From Wuchereria bancrofti (taxonomy: Eukaryota; Nematoda; Chromadorea; Rhabditida; Onchocercidae): DNA of 64,000 bases. The notes beneath the pieces were generated by a model. The model saw only the letters and a list, made by a program, of their open reading frames with translations. It did no database searches and was not told the origin of the DNA. Positions 1-13,265 of this stretch are shown piece after piece. The translations under genes and the position numbers were made by a program. Location of the stretch: assembly GCA_005281725.1 (NCBI GenBank), contig SSBO01000001.1, forward strand, positions 9,049,334 to 9,113,333, given 5' to 3'. Every line of letters begins with the position of its first letter. Positions within the stretch are counted from its first letter, which is position 1.

Positions 1-875
1 TTGTTGATGTGATCTGTTTGGATGTTACAAAGAATATTAGTGCTTTAAAGCCTATTTTTGATACTGTTATCATGAATCCACCGTTTGGTACCAAAAACAA
101 CGCAGGTAATTTTTTCATGCACAAGTTAAATATATTAAATATATTTTTTCATTATAATATTTTATTGCTAGAGATTATCAGAATAGGTCATTTAATGTAT
201 TTTTGATAATAATTAAGTTATATTGTAAGTTTTTTCCTGGGGCAATTAATGGCTAACATTAACTGCTTCGGGTAAGAAAGCTTAGTGCTTAGTGTTATAT
301 TTGATCTAAATCGAGCTGTAGGTGACTACAATGATATATTTGAAATTCACTTTTATTGCTGTAAGACTTTGTGAAAGTTTTTATTAAATTAAGTAATTAC
401 TTTATCAATTGTGCGTTATTTTGTTATCATCATGTATACTACCAGAAATGCTATACAGTTACCTAATTTAAACTAGAAACTGGCTTTTGAAAAGCTTAAA
501 AATTGATTTTTTCATGTTTCTTATTATTGATGGAATGTTTAAAAAGGGAGATCATTGAATAAGAATAATGAAATGATCACCATGTATACTCATTTTGTAT
601 TCATGATTCCAGGCATGGATTTGCGATTTGTCAAAGCAGGTTTATCGATTCTAAAGAAAAATGGAAAACTTTTCTCGTTGCATAAAAGTAGTACAAGACA
701 ATATATTGCTAAATTCGGTGCCCAAAAGTTACCCGATGTTAGTGCTGACTGCATCGCACAACTACGTTGGAATTTACCCGCAACATACTCATACCATCGA
801 CGACAATCTGTAGACATAGAAGTTGATTTATGGCAATTCTCTATCAATTCTAGAAATATTTCTGCAATTGGATGA
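1..875 (+). CDS. METTL5: METTL5-like 18S rRNA adenine-N6 methyltransferase, 3' part
   Basis: Two exons are visible, 1-105 and 613-875 (stop TGA); the 5' part lies outside the window. The first carries the amino-methyltransferase catalytic motif NPPF (in VIMNPPFGTKNNAG). It ends at donor G^GTAATT and joins in phase to CAG^GCATGG, giving G-M-D. The second exon carries LHKSSTRQYI, LRWNLPATYSYH and SVDIEVDLWQF, which match the C-terminal half of METTL5 in family order. METTL5 with its partner TRMT112 makes a single m6A in 18S rRNA. The protein ends about 12 residues after the conserved VDIEVDL stretch, close to the usual family end, so the C-terminus looks complete. The intron (106-612) is about 500 bp. 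The next gene to the right is convergent. Confidence 0.93.
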
Positions 876-1381
876 CATTTGTTTTCCTTTTTGTAATTCC
901 CTCCCTCATGATGTCTCTTTCACTTTTGTGAAATTTCTGTTTTGTTCATAATATTTATTCACTGATATACAAATATAAATTACATATTTATAATGGATAT
1001 ATGAACAAAATATTGTCACATGAAGAAACATAATCAACAACAAATATAACCTATTTCTTCATCTTTTTTTTTTAAAGAAATATTTCGATAGTAAATGAGA
1101 AATACGAAATGATAGTGATATGATAATTTTTAAGCTTTGTTAAAATAATCTTCCACAACAATTCTCACAATTGCACTACTATGAAAATTATTAGCATTGA
1201 CTAGAAATGTGACAAATTGATCAATCTTAAAATATTTCACAATTTCATTTTCTACATACACTTTCAAATAACACTAAATATTTATATAATCAATTTTTTT
1301 TTTTTTAGCAAACGATCAATATTGCCAATCAACAATAATTTCAAATTCACTAATGAAACGAATTAAAAAAAGATAACACTG
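876..1381. other. Convergent intergenic spacer
   Basis: About 500 bp between two 3' ends. AT-rich with short poly-T runs (near 1,062 and 1,297). No coding exon, repeat or RNA gene seen. Confidence 0.6.
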
Positions 1382-4300
1382 TTATGATTTAAATGTTGCT
1401 AAATCATGCATACTTTCATAAGTTATGGTTGTTGCTGATGAATTAGAAGATGATGTGCTTTTGCATTGATCAATTTTTTGATCACTGTAGTATTCTTCAT
1501 TTTCTGCAGTATCATCATGTGATAATTGATATTGTCTTGGTATCAGTCCTATATTCATTTTCATTTTCAATCCTTCCATTAAACTTGATTGTTCTGTTTG
1601 TACTATTTCTGATGATAATTCTGAATGAATAAATTGTATATTCGTTCTTGAATACGATTCAATAGATTGTTCAGGTTTACTAATTTGTTCATTTTCAATA
1701 GATTTATACGGTAGAGATGTTTGAAAATCGATACAATATCTTCTAGATGCATCTGATACAATTGATGATGTTTCAGTTGTTGTTGAATGAATAGATGGAT
1801 ATTTTTTAGATTGATGAATTGGTGAAATTTTTGCGCTTCCATCAATTTGACAAAATGATTTCGACATGCATTTGTCAACATTAGTCTCATTTGAAAATCT
1901 CCTTGGTATCTTTTCTAATTGATATATTGGTAGAATCGTATTGGTTTGTGTTGATTCGGAATATATGCTATTATTACTACTTGTATGAGTTTTTACGTTT
2001 TCCGGTAGAATCCTGAAGTGCCGTGTTAATTCCGAATTTTTATGAGTTTTTGTGCTATTCTTTTTTTCTAATACCGATAATGGTGACCATTTCTTGATAT
2101 CATTGATTTGTTGTGGACATATCCATTCTTTTGATGTCTCATAAGTGAATTGTTGACTGCAAAAAGGAAATTATTGTCGAAATAATTTTAATTTAGTTTA
2201 AATTGATCAATTTTGAGATTTAATTATCAGTTTTGCTTATAAACTATAGGATTCTTTTGGTTAGCAAAATAAATAAGCTTAAAAGGATTCTTCCGTTCTC
2301 AAGACTTTAAAAATGTGAATTTATAAATTCATTTTACAATTTGTAACTTTTGAAAAGGTTCTATGAAAAAAAAAAGAAACATTCAACCATGTAAAAAGTA
2401 TCATCCTAATTTTCGTTCTATTCATTTCGATTTCGAGTCTCTCGAGTTTTTCCAGTAATCGGTTATTATTGAATTAAGAATAAAATTTTGATTCGGAATA
2501 GTTGACAGCACCCAAGTGGACATCATACCTGTAGGACGATTTTGGGACAGTATTCAGGTAGGAAGGTATTTCGAAATCAGATGAATGTATCGAATTTGCA
2601 TACGGATATTTGCTGCAAATATATGCCAATTATAATAAACAACGATATTAGATTTTAAAATTGCTATCTTTTTGAATTACTTTCTAAAAAATTGATCAAG
2701 TTAAATTAATGATTACGTTAGCATTAAGGATGGATAAGTTTGTGAACAACATAGTAAATCCCACCTATAAATTGAATTCTCTTCTTTAAAAATATTGCTT
2801 TAGATTTCATAAAATTTTCTTCTAAAAAAAACCAAGAATAAAACAAAAATTTTGATTGATCAAAAGCTAAGATTCAAATTTATGCAATTGCGAGTGAATC
2901 AAAAAAAAAAAAAATGAACCAGAATTTTTGTATAATTAAAGCCAATTATAGATCAATTTTATAATTAATAATGAATAACAAATAATTAACTTTTTTTCGA
3001 TATTTTCATTTGAAAAAGAACGGTTTGTTTGAGTGAATGATGATGACGATGATGACAGCATATGCCGGACCGGGGAAGTTCGTGAAACGGAATTCGATTC
3101 AGGAACTGAATCTGATTGCTGTAATTTGCTCCGTTCAAAGTTTGAATTTTGTTGAGTGCTATCATAGCTGTCATTTTGTATCATATCACTTCTCATCCAT
3201 TTACTTGTATAAGTTATCCTTTCAGGTAATAAAGTTATCAATTGATTATCGGAATGATTCGCGATTTCATTTCTATAAACAACAATAATTTCATATCTTC
3301 TAGATAAACAAATGAATCATTAACTAATTATTGGAATTAAATTTTTATTCAGTCTTTAATCCTCAACTATTAAACGCTAAATGAATACATATTCTGATTA
3401 GTTTTCATATTTTGTACACTCTTAATTACTGATCAAATGAATTAATTATTCATTATGCATAAAATAATTTCATGCAGTAAAAAATTATTTGGATATTGTT
3501 GTAAAGAAATGAAAAATGATTGCTACAAATATGGGTATTAATTGAAATTTTAGTTTTTAAATTTTAAAATGAGTGAAGAGTAAAATAAATAGCATACTGA
3601 ATGATTTTTGCTGAGTTATATTTTGCTGTTGTTTCAGTGGAAGAAGCATCATTAGTTCTTGTTGAAGTTGTACTATTTGATGGTGACACATCTGGCGATG
3701 ATTCATCATCATCGGTTGACATTTCCTTTTCTACGAATGTCCCATTCTTTCGATTATTCTACAAGATGAAAAGAAATCCTTACATAAGTAGCAAGTGTTT
3801 ATATAATTTTACAATCATTCATCATTATTTAGCATTTCTTGTAAAATAACATTTTAAAATATATGTAAATTAAAATTTTTGAAAAATATTAGGATCAAAA
3901 ATGTGTTTGTTTCTGTTAAGAAAATAGCTAAAAGTTCATCATTTATAAAGGAGTAGAAATATTGCAAAAATCATATATTTTATAATTTATTCAATTTTCT
4001 TTTCAATCTTTCTTAGCAATTTTTAAGTTATCAATGAATTACTTAAAAAGATAAAATATTGGAATATTCAAATTTTTACTTACGTTAATGATAAAATATT
4101 GAAATCTTACATTCAACATTTACTTACTTAATTCTACAATATTAGAATTAAATATTAGAATATTATATTATATATTCCAATATTTTATCTTTTAACTAAT
4201 CATTGATATATATTTTTTTAAATCAATTCTATTGTAAAAAGAGCAAAATAATCTGTAATTGCAGTTTTATTTTCTGGTGCATGTATGAAATGTTGAAAAT

Positions 4301-5261
4301 AAAACATACAAACCTTACATCGTTGATTTTTTAATTTCATATTTTGCTTCCTATTAACGATATCACTTAGAGTTGTAACTTCATTGCTAGCTGATAACTC
4401 TAATTGATCGTTATCAGTGCTTTCGGAAGTAAAATTTGTCGAATATACGTCAATTAACTCTTCGCTAAAACTATTATTATTATTATTATTCATTGTATTA
4501 TCTTGATTTTTCACTATGATTTGTGATGTTTGTTGAGTATTTGTCGTATAATCGATGGAAGTTGACGATAATGGCATATTGAAATTAGTAACTGAGCGAC
4601 CAGCATGTTGTCGAGAAACACTGAAATTGCTGTAAATTATTTGAGAACTACTTAAAATTTCAGGCTAACACAATGATCATTGATTGAAATGCTATCTGCT
4701 AGCTAACGAATACACTGAGCAATTAAATATCTGAAATATACTGCAATTAATCTAATTAATTTTTTACCTAAGAATTACTGATGAAAAATGTTTTCAGACT
4801 TATTAAAATATGCAACAATAAATCTATTGCTACAACAATAATACCTGAATGAATAATAGAATATGATAAATAACCTAGTACTAATTAATGAAATTATTAA
4901 TTATGTTCTATTTTAAATTGTCATCAATAAATGTTTAAAGAGTTTTAAAACTCTTTGAAACAAAATTTAAGAAAATGGAAGTGGTCATTTTTAAAGAAAC
5001 TTAATTGTTTAGATTGAAATTTATCAAAAGCACTTACCTATTGTTACGCCTTCTTTTTAAATTATTATCAATGTCATTTTTCAAACTACCATAAGCCATT
5101 AAACCAATTACAGAGCTTAAATCTTCCGCTTTTAACTTATCATTGATAGTTGTCAAATTTTTTTCCTTTCTAGCATTTTTCCAAGAATTGCTACTAGTAG
5201 TTTGATACGTTTCCGTTGATCCTTCCAATATACTATTTTTTATTGCAATTGGATGATTAAT
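1382..5261 (-). CDS. Disordered Ser/Thr/Asn/Gln-rich C-terminal exons, probably the tail of the Tudor gene
   Basis: Six exons join in consistent phase on the minus strand: 5261-5038, 4620-4314, 3758-3598, 3272-2991, 2612-2529 and 2156-1382 (stop). They total 1,833 nt, or 610 residues. The product has no recognisable domain. It is polar and low in complexity: an Asn run (NNNNNN near 4,480), a Ser run (3,045), acidic DDDESS and a basic KRRRNN, as in disordered scaffold tails. No start codon with a convincing trans-splice site is seen before 5261. The first exon starts in phase 0, and the last well-supported Tudor exon (7276-7116) ends in phase 0, so direct joining keeps the frame. I infer one gene of about 990 or more residues. 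A separate gene with an unseen first exon between 5.27 and 5.93 kb is the alternative. Confidence 0.65.
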
Positions 5262-5929
5262 CTGAAATGAAAAAAATCAAAATTTAATATCTTAGTAAAT
5301 TAAAACTTTATGCAAATTTTCTTTTCATACTTTAAAAAAAAATTCTAAATTTTACATTAATTCGTGAAGTGTATCGTACAAAATTTTTTAATTACTCCTG
5401 AAAAAAAAGTGGAAAGAGAAGAAATAATCAATCAACCTTGAAACCATTTATAAATGTTTTTTCATCTTTTTTTCTATTTATTTTTCTGAAAATAAATAAC
5501 TTTTTTTTCAAAAAGAAAATGAAAAGATTAAAAAGTTTAATCTGTCAAACTTGCAGTAAGTCAAAATTACTAGGTTTATGTCTCAAAATTGCAATAAATT
5601 TTATTAACACATTATATATTTCATTTTTCCAATAAAATTCGGTTTCATAAGTTATAATCAAAGAGATTTCAGTATTGACTAAAATATTACTTTAATACAA
5701 AATATAAATACAAAATTTTGTTCAAAGAAAAACAAAAAGAAAAATAATAAAATAGTAGAAAGATATTTTTAGTGATATGCTACGTTGTCTTTTAATTAGT
5801 TTTACTTAGCATCTATTCATAGCATCTGAATAATGCTTAATTAGCATTGAATTAATTTTGAATTGGTTTTAACTTTTAATTAGCATTTCATTAATACCTA
5901 ATATGATAACTTTTCCGCAGTATAATTAA

Positions 5930-6084
5930 TTAATTCAGAAAAAAATTTAAATTTAATTTTTTAACAAACGATAGAATCCATTTTCGTTTTCGAACGAATG
6001 CAACAAATACAATGAAAGCAATAGCCACTATTAGACTTGCTAGAACTATAATCCATACTGATGAATTGCCGGGATTTGTTGACA
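5930..6084 (-). CDS. Alternative terminal exon with a transmembrane helix and basic tail
   Basis: After a strong acceptor (TTTTGCAG), the minus strand encodes VSTNPGNSSVW, then about 21 hydrophobic residues (IIVLASLIVAIAFIV..), then a basic stop-transfer RKRKW and a TAA at 5932-5930. This is a typical single membrane anchor near a C-terminus. The exon needs one preceding base to be in frame, while the upstream Tudor exon ends in phase 0. A 28-nt mini-exon at 6186-6159 would correct the phase; it begins at tandem acceptors TTACAG/CAG and ends at a weak donor, GTTATC. In another frame the stretch is also open but Cys-rich and unconvincing. The hydrophobic pattern and the positive-inside residues favour the membrane reading. 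Its use is not proven. Confidence 0.45.
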
Positions 6085-7115
6085 CTGCAAAATACTCATT
6101 ATTATTTCCGGATTATCTTCAAAGTTTCCGTACCGGAATTACGTATGGAACTGATAACGTGTTTCCTGTTGTATACTAATTGGCTGCTGTAAATTACTTT
6201 CTTTCATTTATTCATTTCTTTAGTTATTTAGATTTTAGTTAACAAGAAAAAAAAAACAAACTTTTCAGATTAGTTTGACATGGTATCGTTTGTTGCGCTA
6301 TATCTAAATTCTAAAATAGTAAATCAATGAAATGAAATGAATAGCTAAAAAAAATTAAAACAATTAATGTTTTTTTGAATTAAATTTAAAGAAGAAAATG
6401 AATATGTTAAAATACTTCACCTAGCATATTTAATTTATGATGGAACAATTTTATTTCGAAATAATGTTCCCTTTATGTTATACATCACCATTGACTTAAT
6501 TAATGGTCTTATTAACAGAATATAATAGTGGCAGTTATTATGTTTTTCATAAATTAAATTTTTATTTTTTTAAAAAACGAAAATGTTGAATTTTTTTAAG
6601 TATTTTACTTAGCATATTTAATCTATAATGGGATAATTTTATTTTGAAGTAATATTTAAAATTTCTGTTTTTTTTATGTTATACATCGTCATTGACTTAA
6701 TTAATAGTTTTATTAAACGAATATAATAAAAATAATCCTAATCTGTTTTGCTATAAATACGATTCTCGAAATTTCCTAATTAATTTTTCCACAATTTCTA
6801 GTCATCCAATTACAATGTATCAGATGGACTGTAGCCTACGTTTGTAAGATTTCAAAAATTATGCTATAGTTATAAGGTTTGATATTAAAAAGTAGGTAAG
6901 AATGGAGGAAACAGGACAACAAAGAAAAAAAATGATGCTAAGAAAAAAGCATTTAATTAAATAATAACTTATTTCCAATTAAATTTCACTTATTTGAAGT
7001 TGTTAATTTGAATTAGGTAATAGATAAATAGTTGCAAATGAATGAATGGGTAATTCAAATATAATAATAAATATAAAAATCAAATATAGTAAAATGTCGG
7101 AGAGAGATTTCTTAC

Positions 7116-10100
7116 TTTATTGGTAATATTGTTTAATTCTTGGTAATTTTTTGATAAAAAGTTATTCAAATTTTCATAATTTTCATTTTCCTCATGTTTA
7201 GATAGTTTTTTACGATTTTGTTCGCTTTTTTGTGCTTCATCCAATGGTTGTAGTTTAGCTGCATTCACTTTTTTATCTATAAATGATAAATGATAATTGT
7301 TATCAACATGTTAATTTCACAATTTCATGCTGTTTAAACATTTAATTAATGATAATCTAATCAATTTAGATTAAATTAAGTAAAGTTTATGACAATAAAC
7401 AATGAAGCAAATTTTTTCTGTTTTCTTTTTTTTTTTCAAAAGATTTGAGAAAAAAAGAAAAAGAAATCATTCTGTGTCTATTTTATGTTTATAACACTAA
7501 GATCAAATTTAATTTAGGAAAATAATTTTTTCGTTTGATAAAATCTATCCACTCTCTTTTAAAATTATCGAAATTTGAATGATTTCTTTCCCTTTTTTCT
7601 CAGATCTTTTGAAAAAGAAAAAGGGAAATAATTTCAATGTTTCAATTCATTCTAACATTTTAAAAAGAGATTTTCATTAAAAAAAATCATTTTTCCTGGA
7701 AAAATTATTCTTAGATAACTTGATAGAATTTAACAATCTTTAAAGTTAGTATGTTACATTCTTTCTTTGCACTTCCAGTCTTTTATTTTTGCTCGTATAC
7801 TTTGACCCTGACCTTTCTAATCTTGAACTTTTAAGCTCAAGTAAAAACAAAATGAATTTTCATTCATTTGAATTTATTGATAAAATCTATGCAAAATTAA
7901 CTTAAATCCTAATCGAAACTGTTTGAAAATCAAATAAAAAATTGTTGCAATGCAAAATATTTAATTTATCACTTTTCGTCTGATGTTAACGATAACACTA
8001 ACACTTTAAAGAGCTGTTAAACAAATGATAACATTAAACAAAATCAGTTTTACCTTGACGATTGTAGTTATTTCCTGATATGTATGCTGAAATTCGATAA
8101 TTTTTTCCTCGATTCTCATATCTTCTTTCTGCACTATTCGTTTCCTTATCACTTTTATCTATCACAATTTCATTTCCATGATTATCAACAATAATTTTCT
8201 TATTTTTATCACTGTTATTATCATCAATCAGTTGAGGTTGTTCGTTTTGATCATTTTTCCAATCGTTATCATTTATTTGATTATCATTATTTTTGTGCTG
8301 ATCAATCATTTTCGGATTATCTTCATTTTCTGTTAAACCAATTTTTCCGGATGGCTTGATTATCATCCTCATTGGCTGCTTATTAAAATCATCACTGATA
8401 TAAGCCATCACCTCTTCGCCTTCATTATCATTAACATTTATCACTAATCTAAATATAAAAACCTAATAATTAGTTATTGACCACTTCAAGTACAGTTTTT
8501 TGAAAAACTGATTATTTTAAAAGAAAGCTTCAAAATTTTAGACTCTAGAAATAATTTCTTATCATGCTTCTATCGAAACGTACTTTGTAAAACATTAGGA
8601 TTGCTCATTTTAATTAAAATGAACAATATGATGAATTGTTTTATTGAAGAGAAAAGAATTTATAAGCCATAATGAGTTTGATCATAAATATGAGATCATC
8701 AATTGTATAATTATAATTAAATGTACCTAATTAGACAATTGGTTTCAAATTAACTTTTTTAATAGTTATTTTTATTTTACTCCAACTATATGTTAAACTA
8801 AGCAAACTTTTTTGTTTAAGTTTGACAATTTTTACAGAAATACTTAAATACTTTTTGATAGGAATTTTTGATTCGATTGCTTCATTCATCCAATGCCACC
8901 TATTGTTTTCATCAATCATATGCATAACTCCCATGAAGGAATCATTCACAATTTTATTACCTGTATTTTGTCATCCGTAAAAATATTATCATCCAAAAAT
9001 TAGTTTTACTTCTTTTTTAGATCTTAATTTTTTTTCGGCTAGGAAATTTTACATAAGTTCAATAACGCAAAATAACTGTGCAAATGCATTTTTGGTTTAA
9101 AGTAATCTTAGTAAACCCCAGAAGTACTCATTTTACGCATTTAAAAAAATGTTAATTTTGAAACACTCAAAATTGATTGTTTGGTTTTAAATGGTAGAAA
9201 AGATTTGATAGAAAAAAAAATCCACCTAAATTTATCAAATGGGATGAGAAAAATTCAAGAGCAATAATCAACTGATATTTATTTCTATATTTTGAACTTC
9301 CCTTACCTATACTAATCTTTTATATATTAATATCAAATGTTTAAATTTGCTAATTTTGACCAAAGTTATTTAGTTTTTTCACTGTTAAATTCTAATTTGA
9401 TGCAAAGTAAACAAACAAGAAAAAAAAACAAATTGATAAACCTAATTGAATGATAACTTGCGCATTTGTTAAATATTTTCGAAAAGCGTTAAACGACATT
9501 GAACCTGCTATGCCTTGTTTTAATTTCATTCGTATTGGAAATGCTTGTGCTACAAAATTATTACAGTTTTGCAATAATTAAAATCTTTTGACAATTTTAG
9601 TAACACATCTAAATTAGCCAAAAAAAATGAATATTCGCAATACAACTTACAAATGTAAAAATAAGGGTTTAAATTAAGTCAATCAAATTTTTATTTGAAA
9701 CCAAATGCTAAATTATGATCCTAAAAATAAAAAAAAAATCAGATTAATCATACTTTGCATAAATATTAGGTGCTAAATGTTAAACAGACCAGGTATAATG
9801 GTTAAATTTTTTGGTATTGGATGAATTAGCTGTTTTGTTGCAATATCTGTATAACCGAAATCAACAAATCGTACCTTAATTATTGCACAAATATTATTTT
9901 TTACATTTATTTACTGTTAAATATTTGATAACCAAATTTAATTAATCATTATCTATTACTTGTAAAAATATATCTATCAAAAAAAAAAATTCAAATTTAC
10001 AATTAAAACATCCAAGTTAAATTTTTTGACTTGTAATTAAAATATTATTTTTAAGCTCATCCAATCACTAAACTGTTTGTTTAAACAAATATTCAGTGAC

Positions 10101-11139
10101 TGGAATAAATTTTATTGCAAAATCTCCTGTATAAGGCATTTAAAGAAGATGGACAACAGTTAAATGCTTGGTTAACTTGAAATTATTAAGTTAAAAAATT
10201 TCAACATAATATTTTAATTACAGGTTGGAATTTTTCTTGACAAATGTATTATGACAAATAATAAACGAATGATAAAAAAATCTCTTAAAAAAGAAAAATA
10301 ATAATTATAAATACTAAAATGCAAAAAAAAAATCAAATTAAACGAAAGCAAAAAATTATCATCAAGTTTTAGGACAATGTCGCGATAAAGTTTAATCATG
10401 ATAAACCTCTTAACTTATGCATTTTTACTCATATTTTTATAACTTACAAATATTAATGTTGGATCGACACGTTTGATAATAATCACACGATAACATTCAT
10501 TTTGTAAGCCATATTTCATAATTCCAGCTGAACCTATAAGATTTCTAACCGAACATTACTTCGTACTTTTTTCATGTTTTTCTTAAAATTATTTAATTTA
10601 GTCTTTTTTCCACATTATATCATTGTAATATAACAAGTAATTGCAATTAAACTGATCAATATGCAATGTTTTCAAAATGAATAATTTTGTGATTTATGAA
10701 ATTTCAAAAATTCCAACGCAATATTTAATTGAGACAGCTTTATTTGTTTTCATAAAATTGCTGCCATTATGAACATTACCTGAGAGAGGATTTGATAATG
10801 ATTTGGTGGTATGGTATATTTTTTGTAGTTGTTTTTGCAATTTTGATAATATATGATAAGCATTTGCTAATTGTACGTGAACTGTAGTCCATGCTATAAA
10901 CAAATGATTAATTTACAAATTTAAAAAGAGCAGTTGCAATGATAACATAAATTGCAAAATTAGTTGCAGATTTTTCAAGAATGATTAATTATGAAATGAA
11001 TGGATGGATAATTTTACATTCAACATGTGTAACAACAGCATCCAAATAATCATTACTAGCAGCTGGAAGGATTAACTTAGCATATTTTCCTTGTAAAACT
11101 TCACTTTTAGCCGTACCTGGTAAACCTGAAATTGCAGGC
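7116..11139 (-). CDS. Extended Tudor-domain protein, core exons
   Basis: Eight exons keep phase: 11139-11018, 10893-10780, 10533-10448, 9874-9790, 9549-9442, 8960-8900, 8448-8054 and 7276-7116. The first four give the typical eTud order. YLDAVVTHVESWTTVHVQL and a helix (LSKLQKQLQKIY) come first, then the Tudor core with GIMKYGLQNECYRVIII and VRFVDFGYTDIA (family FxDYGN; here GN is GY), then LIHPIPKNLTIIPAQAFPI. Exons 5-7 add the SN-like part (SFNAFRKYLTNAQVIIQL, ..RLVINVNDNEGEEVMAYI), then a charged Asn/Asp-rich linker. Tudor domains of this type bind methyl-arginine tails of Argonaute/PIWI-class partners and organise germ granules. The family call is firm; the orthologue is not. The true N-terminus lies upstream of 11139 (entry phase 2) and is unresolved. 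The 3' end is either the membrane exon or the long tail. Confidence 0.88.
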
Positions 11140-11169
11140 CTAGGAAAGGAAATATCTCAGAAAAAACAT

Positions 11170-11345
11170 CCCATATTATTATTTGATATTGAAATTATTA
11201 TTATTATTGAAATTCTTAATAATAATAATAGTGATAATGATGATGATGACAATAGTAATAATGATAATAATGATAACAATAATAGTAATAATAATGGTAA
11301 TGATAGTAATATTAATAATAACAATAATAATATTAGTAATAATAA
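11170..11345. repeat. (ATT)n/(AAT)n/(GAT)n microsatellite
   Basis: Impure trinucleotide array. A short ATT run faces a long AAT/GAT run, so the two parts can fold back on each other. It lies just 5' of the first recognised Tudor exon. Confidence 0.85.
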
Positions 11346-12725
11346 TTGGAAATTTTCAATTCTTAAAGAATAAAGTTTACTGGAAAAATTGATCATCAAA
11401 ACCAATAAAGATATTCACGCAGTTTTTTCTTGTTTTTGCTCCATGATTTTTAGAAATAAAATTAGGTAGATTTTTTATCGGATTTTTACCGGATAATTTT
11501 CTTGGAAAATTCTGAGATGCCTTGTTATAACACAAATATGCAAGCAAATTTACTGATTATTATTAGTGTAATCAGCAATTTTTCCATTTCTTAATTTTTC
11601 ATTTCTTACCTAATTTTAGTCGATAAAAATTATGTTGCTGCATTATCAGCTAATTGCATTATCCTTAACTGAACAAAATTCCACAAGAACTGCAATGAAA
11701 AGTTAAATTATTCAAAATTGGCAAAATAATTTAAAATTGAACTTGGTCAGATCCTGATTTTAATTACCAAATCAAACGGTAAAATTTTTAGTTAAAAATT
11801 TTTAATCTAGAATTTATTTAACTCACTGCATCTTCGCTCTTTCTCTCCACCTCCCCCTCCTTCTCTCTCTCGTTTTCTCTTCATACCTTCATCTCCCTCC
11901 TTTATTTCTATGAATTTTGTTGTTTTTGTGTGGCTTTTCTTGATCGTAATTTTGTTTCCATACTTCTTTCCTATTCCAATTTTAAGACGAAGAGGAATTC
12001 AGCCTACTTTTTCAAATTCAAAACTGTTCGTCCATTTTTTTTATCTACCTAGATTAAATGAATCCCGCGACATTTGCGCAAACCGGAAATTAAAACCAAC
12101 CGACACCTTTTGTTCTTTTTTAACTGACACTTATTACTGATTTATCTCAAAAACTTTCCGTTTAAATATTTTGCTTATCACTCGCTAAATATGCAAATTT
12201 TTCAATATTTGTAAATTACGTCTGAACTGATGAAGGCTGTTGTGTTCTTCTAAAGGATTAAAAAAAGTTTTCCAAACTTTTAAGAAAAGAATCTAAATTT
12301 TCTAAAATCAGAAGATTATATATGAGGAATAGAAAGGAAAAATAGAAAATTTTTAAATTTACAGTAAATTATCCAAGTTAAAAAATGTCCTATGGACAAA
12401 GTAAAACGGGAAATCACCAGTTAGCATAACACCACAGTCACTTATAAGCACTAGAAAAATCTGACAAACTATCAAAAGTCCGATTTAATACTGGATTATC
12501 AAGGTCCTCTGTTCTGCCTGCGCAACGATGATGATTTCGGATCACTTCGGGAGCGCGTTTGCAAAATCTACAAATCATTTAAGAAATCGAATAAATCCCG
12601 ATCTTCAATATAGTATGTCGCTTCTCTTTCCGTTTCTTTATAAATTTAATTTAAGTTGTCGTTTACGAAATATTACATTGAATGCAATTCGAAAAGATTT
12701 ATTGCAAAAAATAGTTCAATTATAA
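11346..12725. other. Probable 5' region of the Tudor gene; no secure exon
   Basis: The plus strand carries a C/T-rich block at 11,820-11,910. At 12,060-12,100 and 12,520-12,560 there are less AT-rich stretches with several CpGs, as near promoters. A short minus-strand ATG reading (MSRDSFNL, 12,073-12,049) ends at a donor-like CTAG^GTAGAT, but its phase does not fit the first known Tudor exon. I do not call it. Confidence 0.35.
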
Positions 12726-13262
12726 ACAAAATTGGAAAAAAAAACATATTCATTCATATGCTTTTGAAATACCCAAATCAAAAGTTAAAATTAAAGTTTG
12801 CAAAAAATATGGGATATCAACATAACACCTGATTAATTTGCAATTAAAACAAGAGTCGAATTCATACACCGTTATTGTTAGTGACTGAAATACAATTGAC
12901 CGGATCACCGGAAGATCAAGTTTTCGTATCTTTTTGATTGGTTTCAGCAAACGTATGATTTTATCATCATCTTGTCTTTGATACAACATTTCACCTTCAA
13001 AATCGGCCAGTTCGTATTTTCGGGCTTGAATTAACATTCCAACTAACTGTAACGATGAATTATGTTTTAAAAATTATTTTAAACTATAAGTTGTACCAAA
13101 CAAATTCCGCTTGATTTCCGGTTATTCGGAATATTTTATTAGCACAAAAGCGTTATCTACAAAACATAAAATGTAATTACTTTACTGAATAAAAAATGTT
13201 AAAACTTAATTTACTTTCCATTTATATGCCTGTAAATGATTTAATAGCAATATTATTTTCTT
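12726..13262 (-). pseudogene. Truncated, frameshifted copy of the Costars gene
   Basis: Positions 12,726-13,050 closely match the last exon and 3' flank of the intact Costars gene (41,250-41,590), including LVGMLI.ARKY and DFEGEMLYQRQDDD. One base is missing near 12,913: the copy reads GGAAGATCAAG where the intact gene has GGAAGGTTCAAG-type sequence. The frame is lost just after IRKL, so the normal ending (..NNNGV stop) is replaced by about 45 unrelated residues. Immediately upstream, 13,090-13,262 matches not the preceding exon but intron 2 (about 44,630-44,815), so some 3 kb with exons 4-7 is absent. The copy then continues into the dispersed repeat at 13,266. It cannot make a Costars protein. 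Confidence 0.88.
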
Positions 13263-13265
13263 AAT

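Noticed and set aside
11157..11405. Leu/Ile-rich ORFs on both strands
   Set aside because: They translate the ATT/AAT microsatellite.
12071..12098. Minus-strand GGTTTTAATTTCCGGTTTG resembling the SL1 leader
   Set aside because: It needs several mismatches and gaps and has no donor or snRNA-like sequence after it. Most likely chance.
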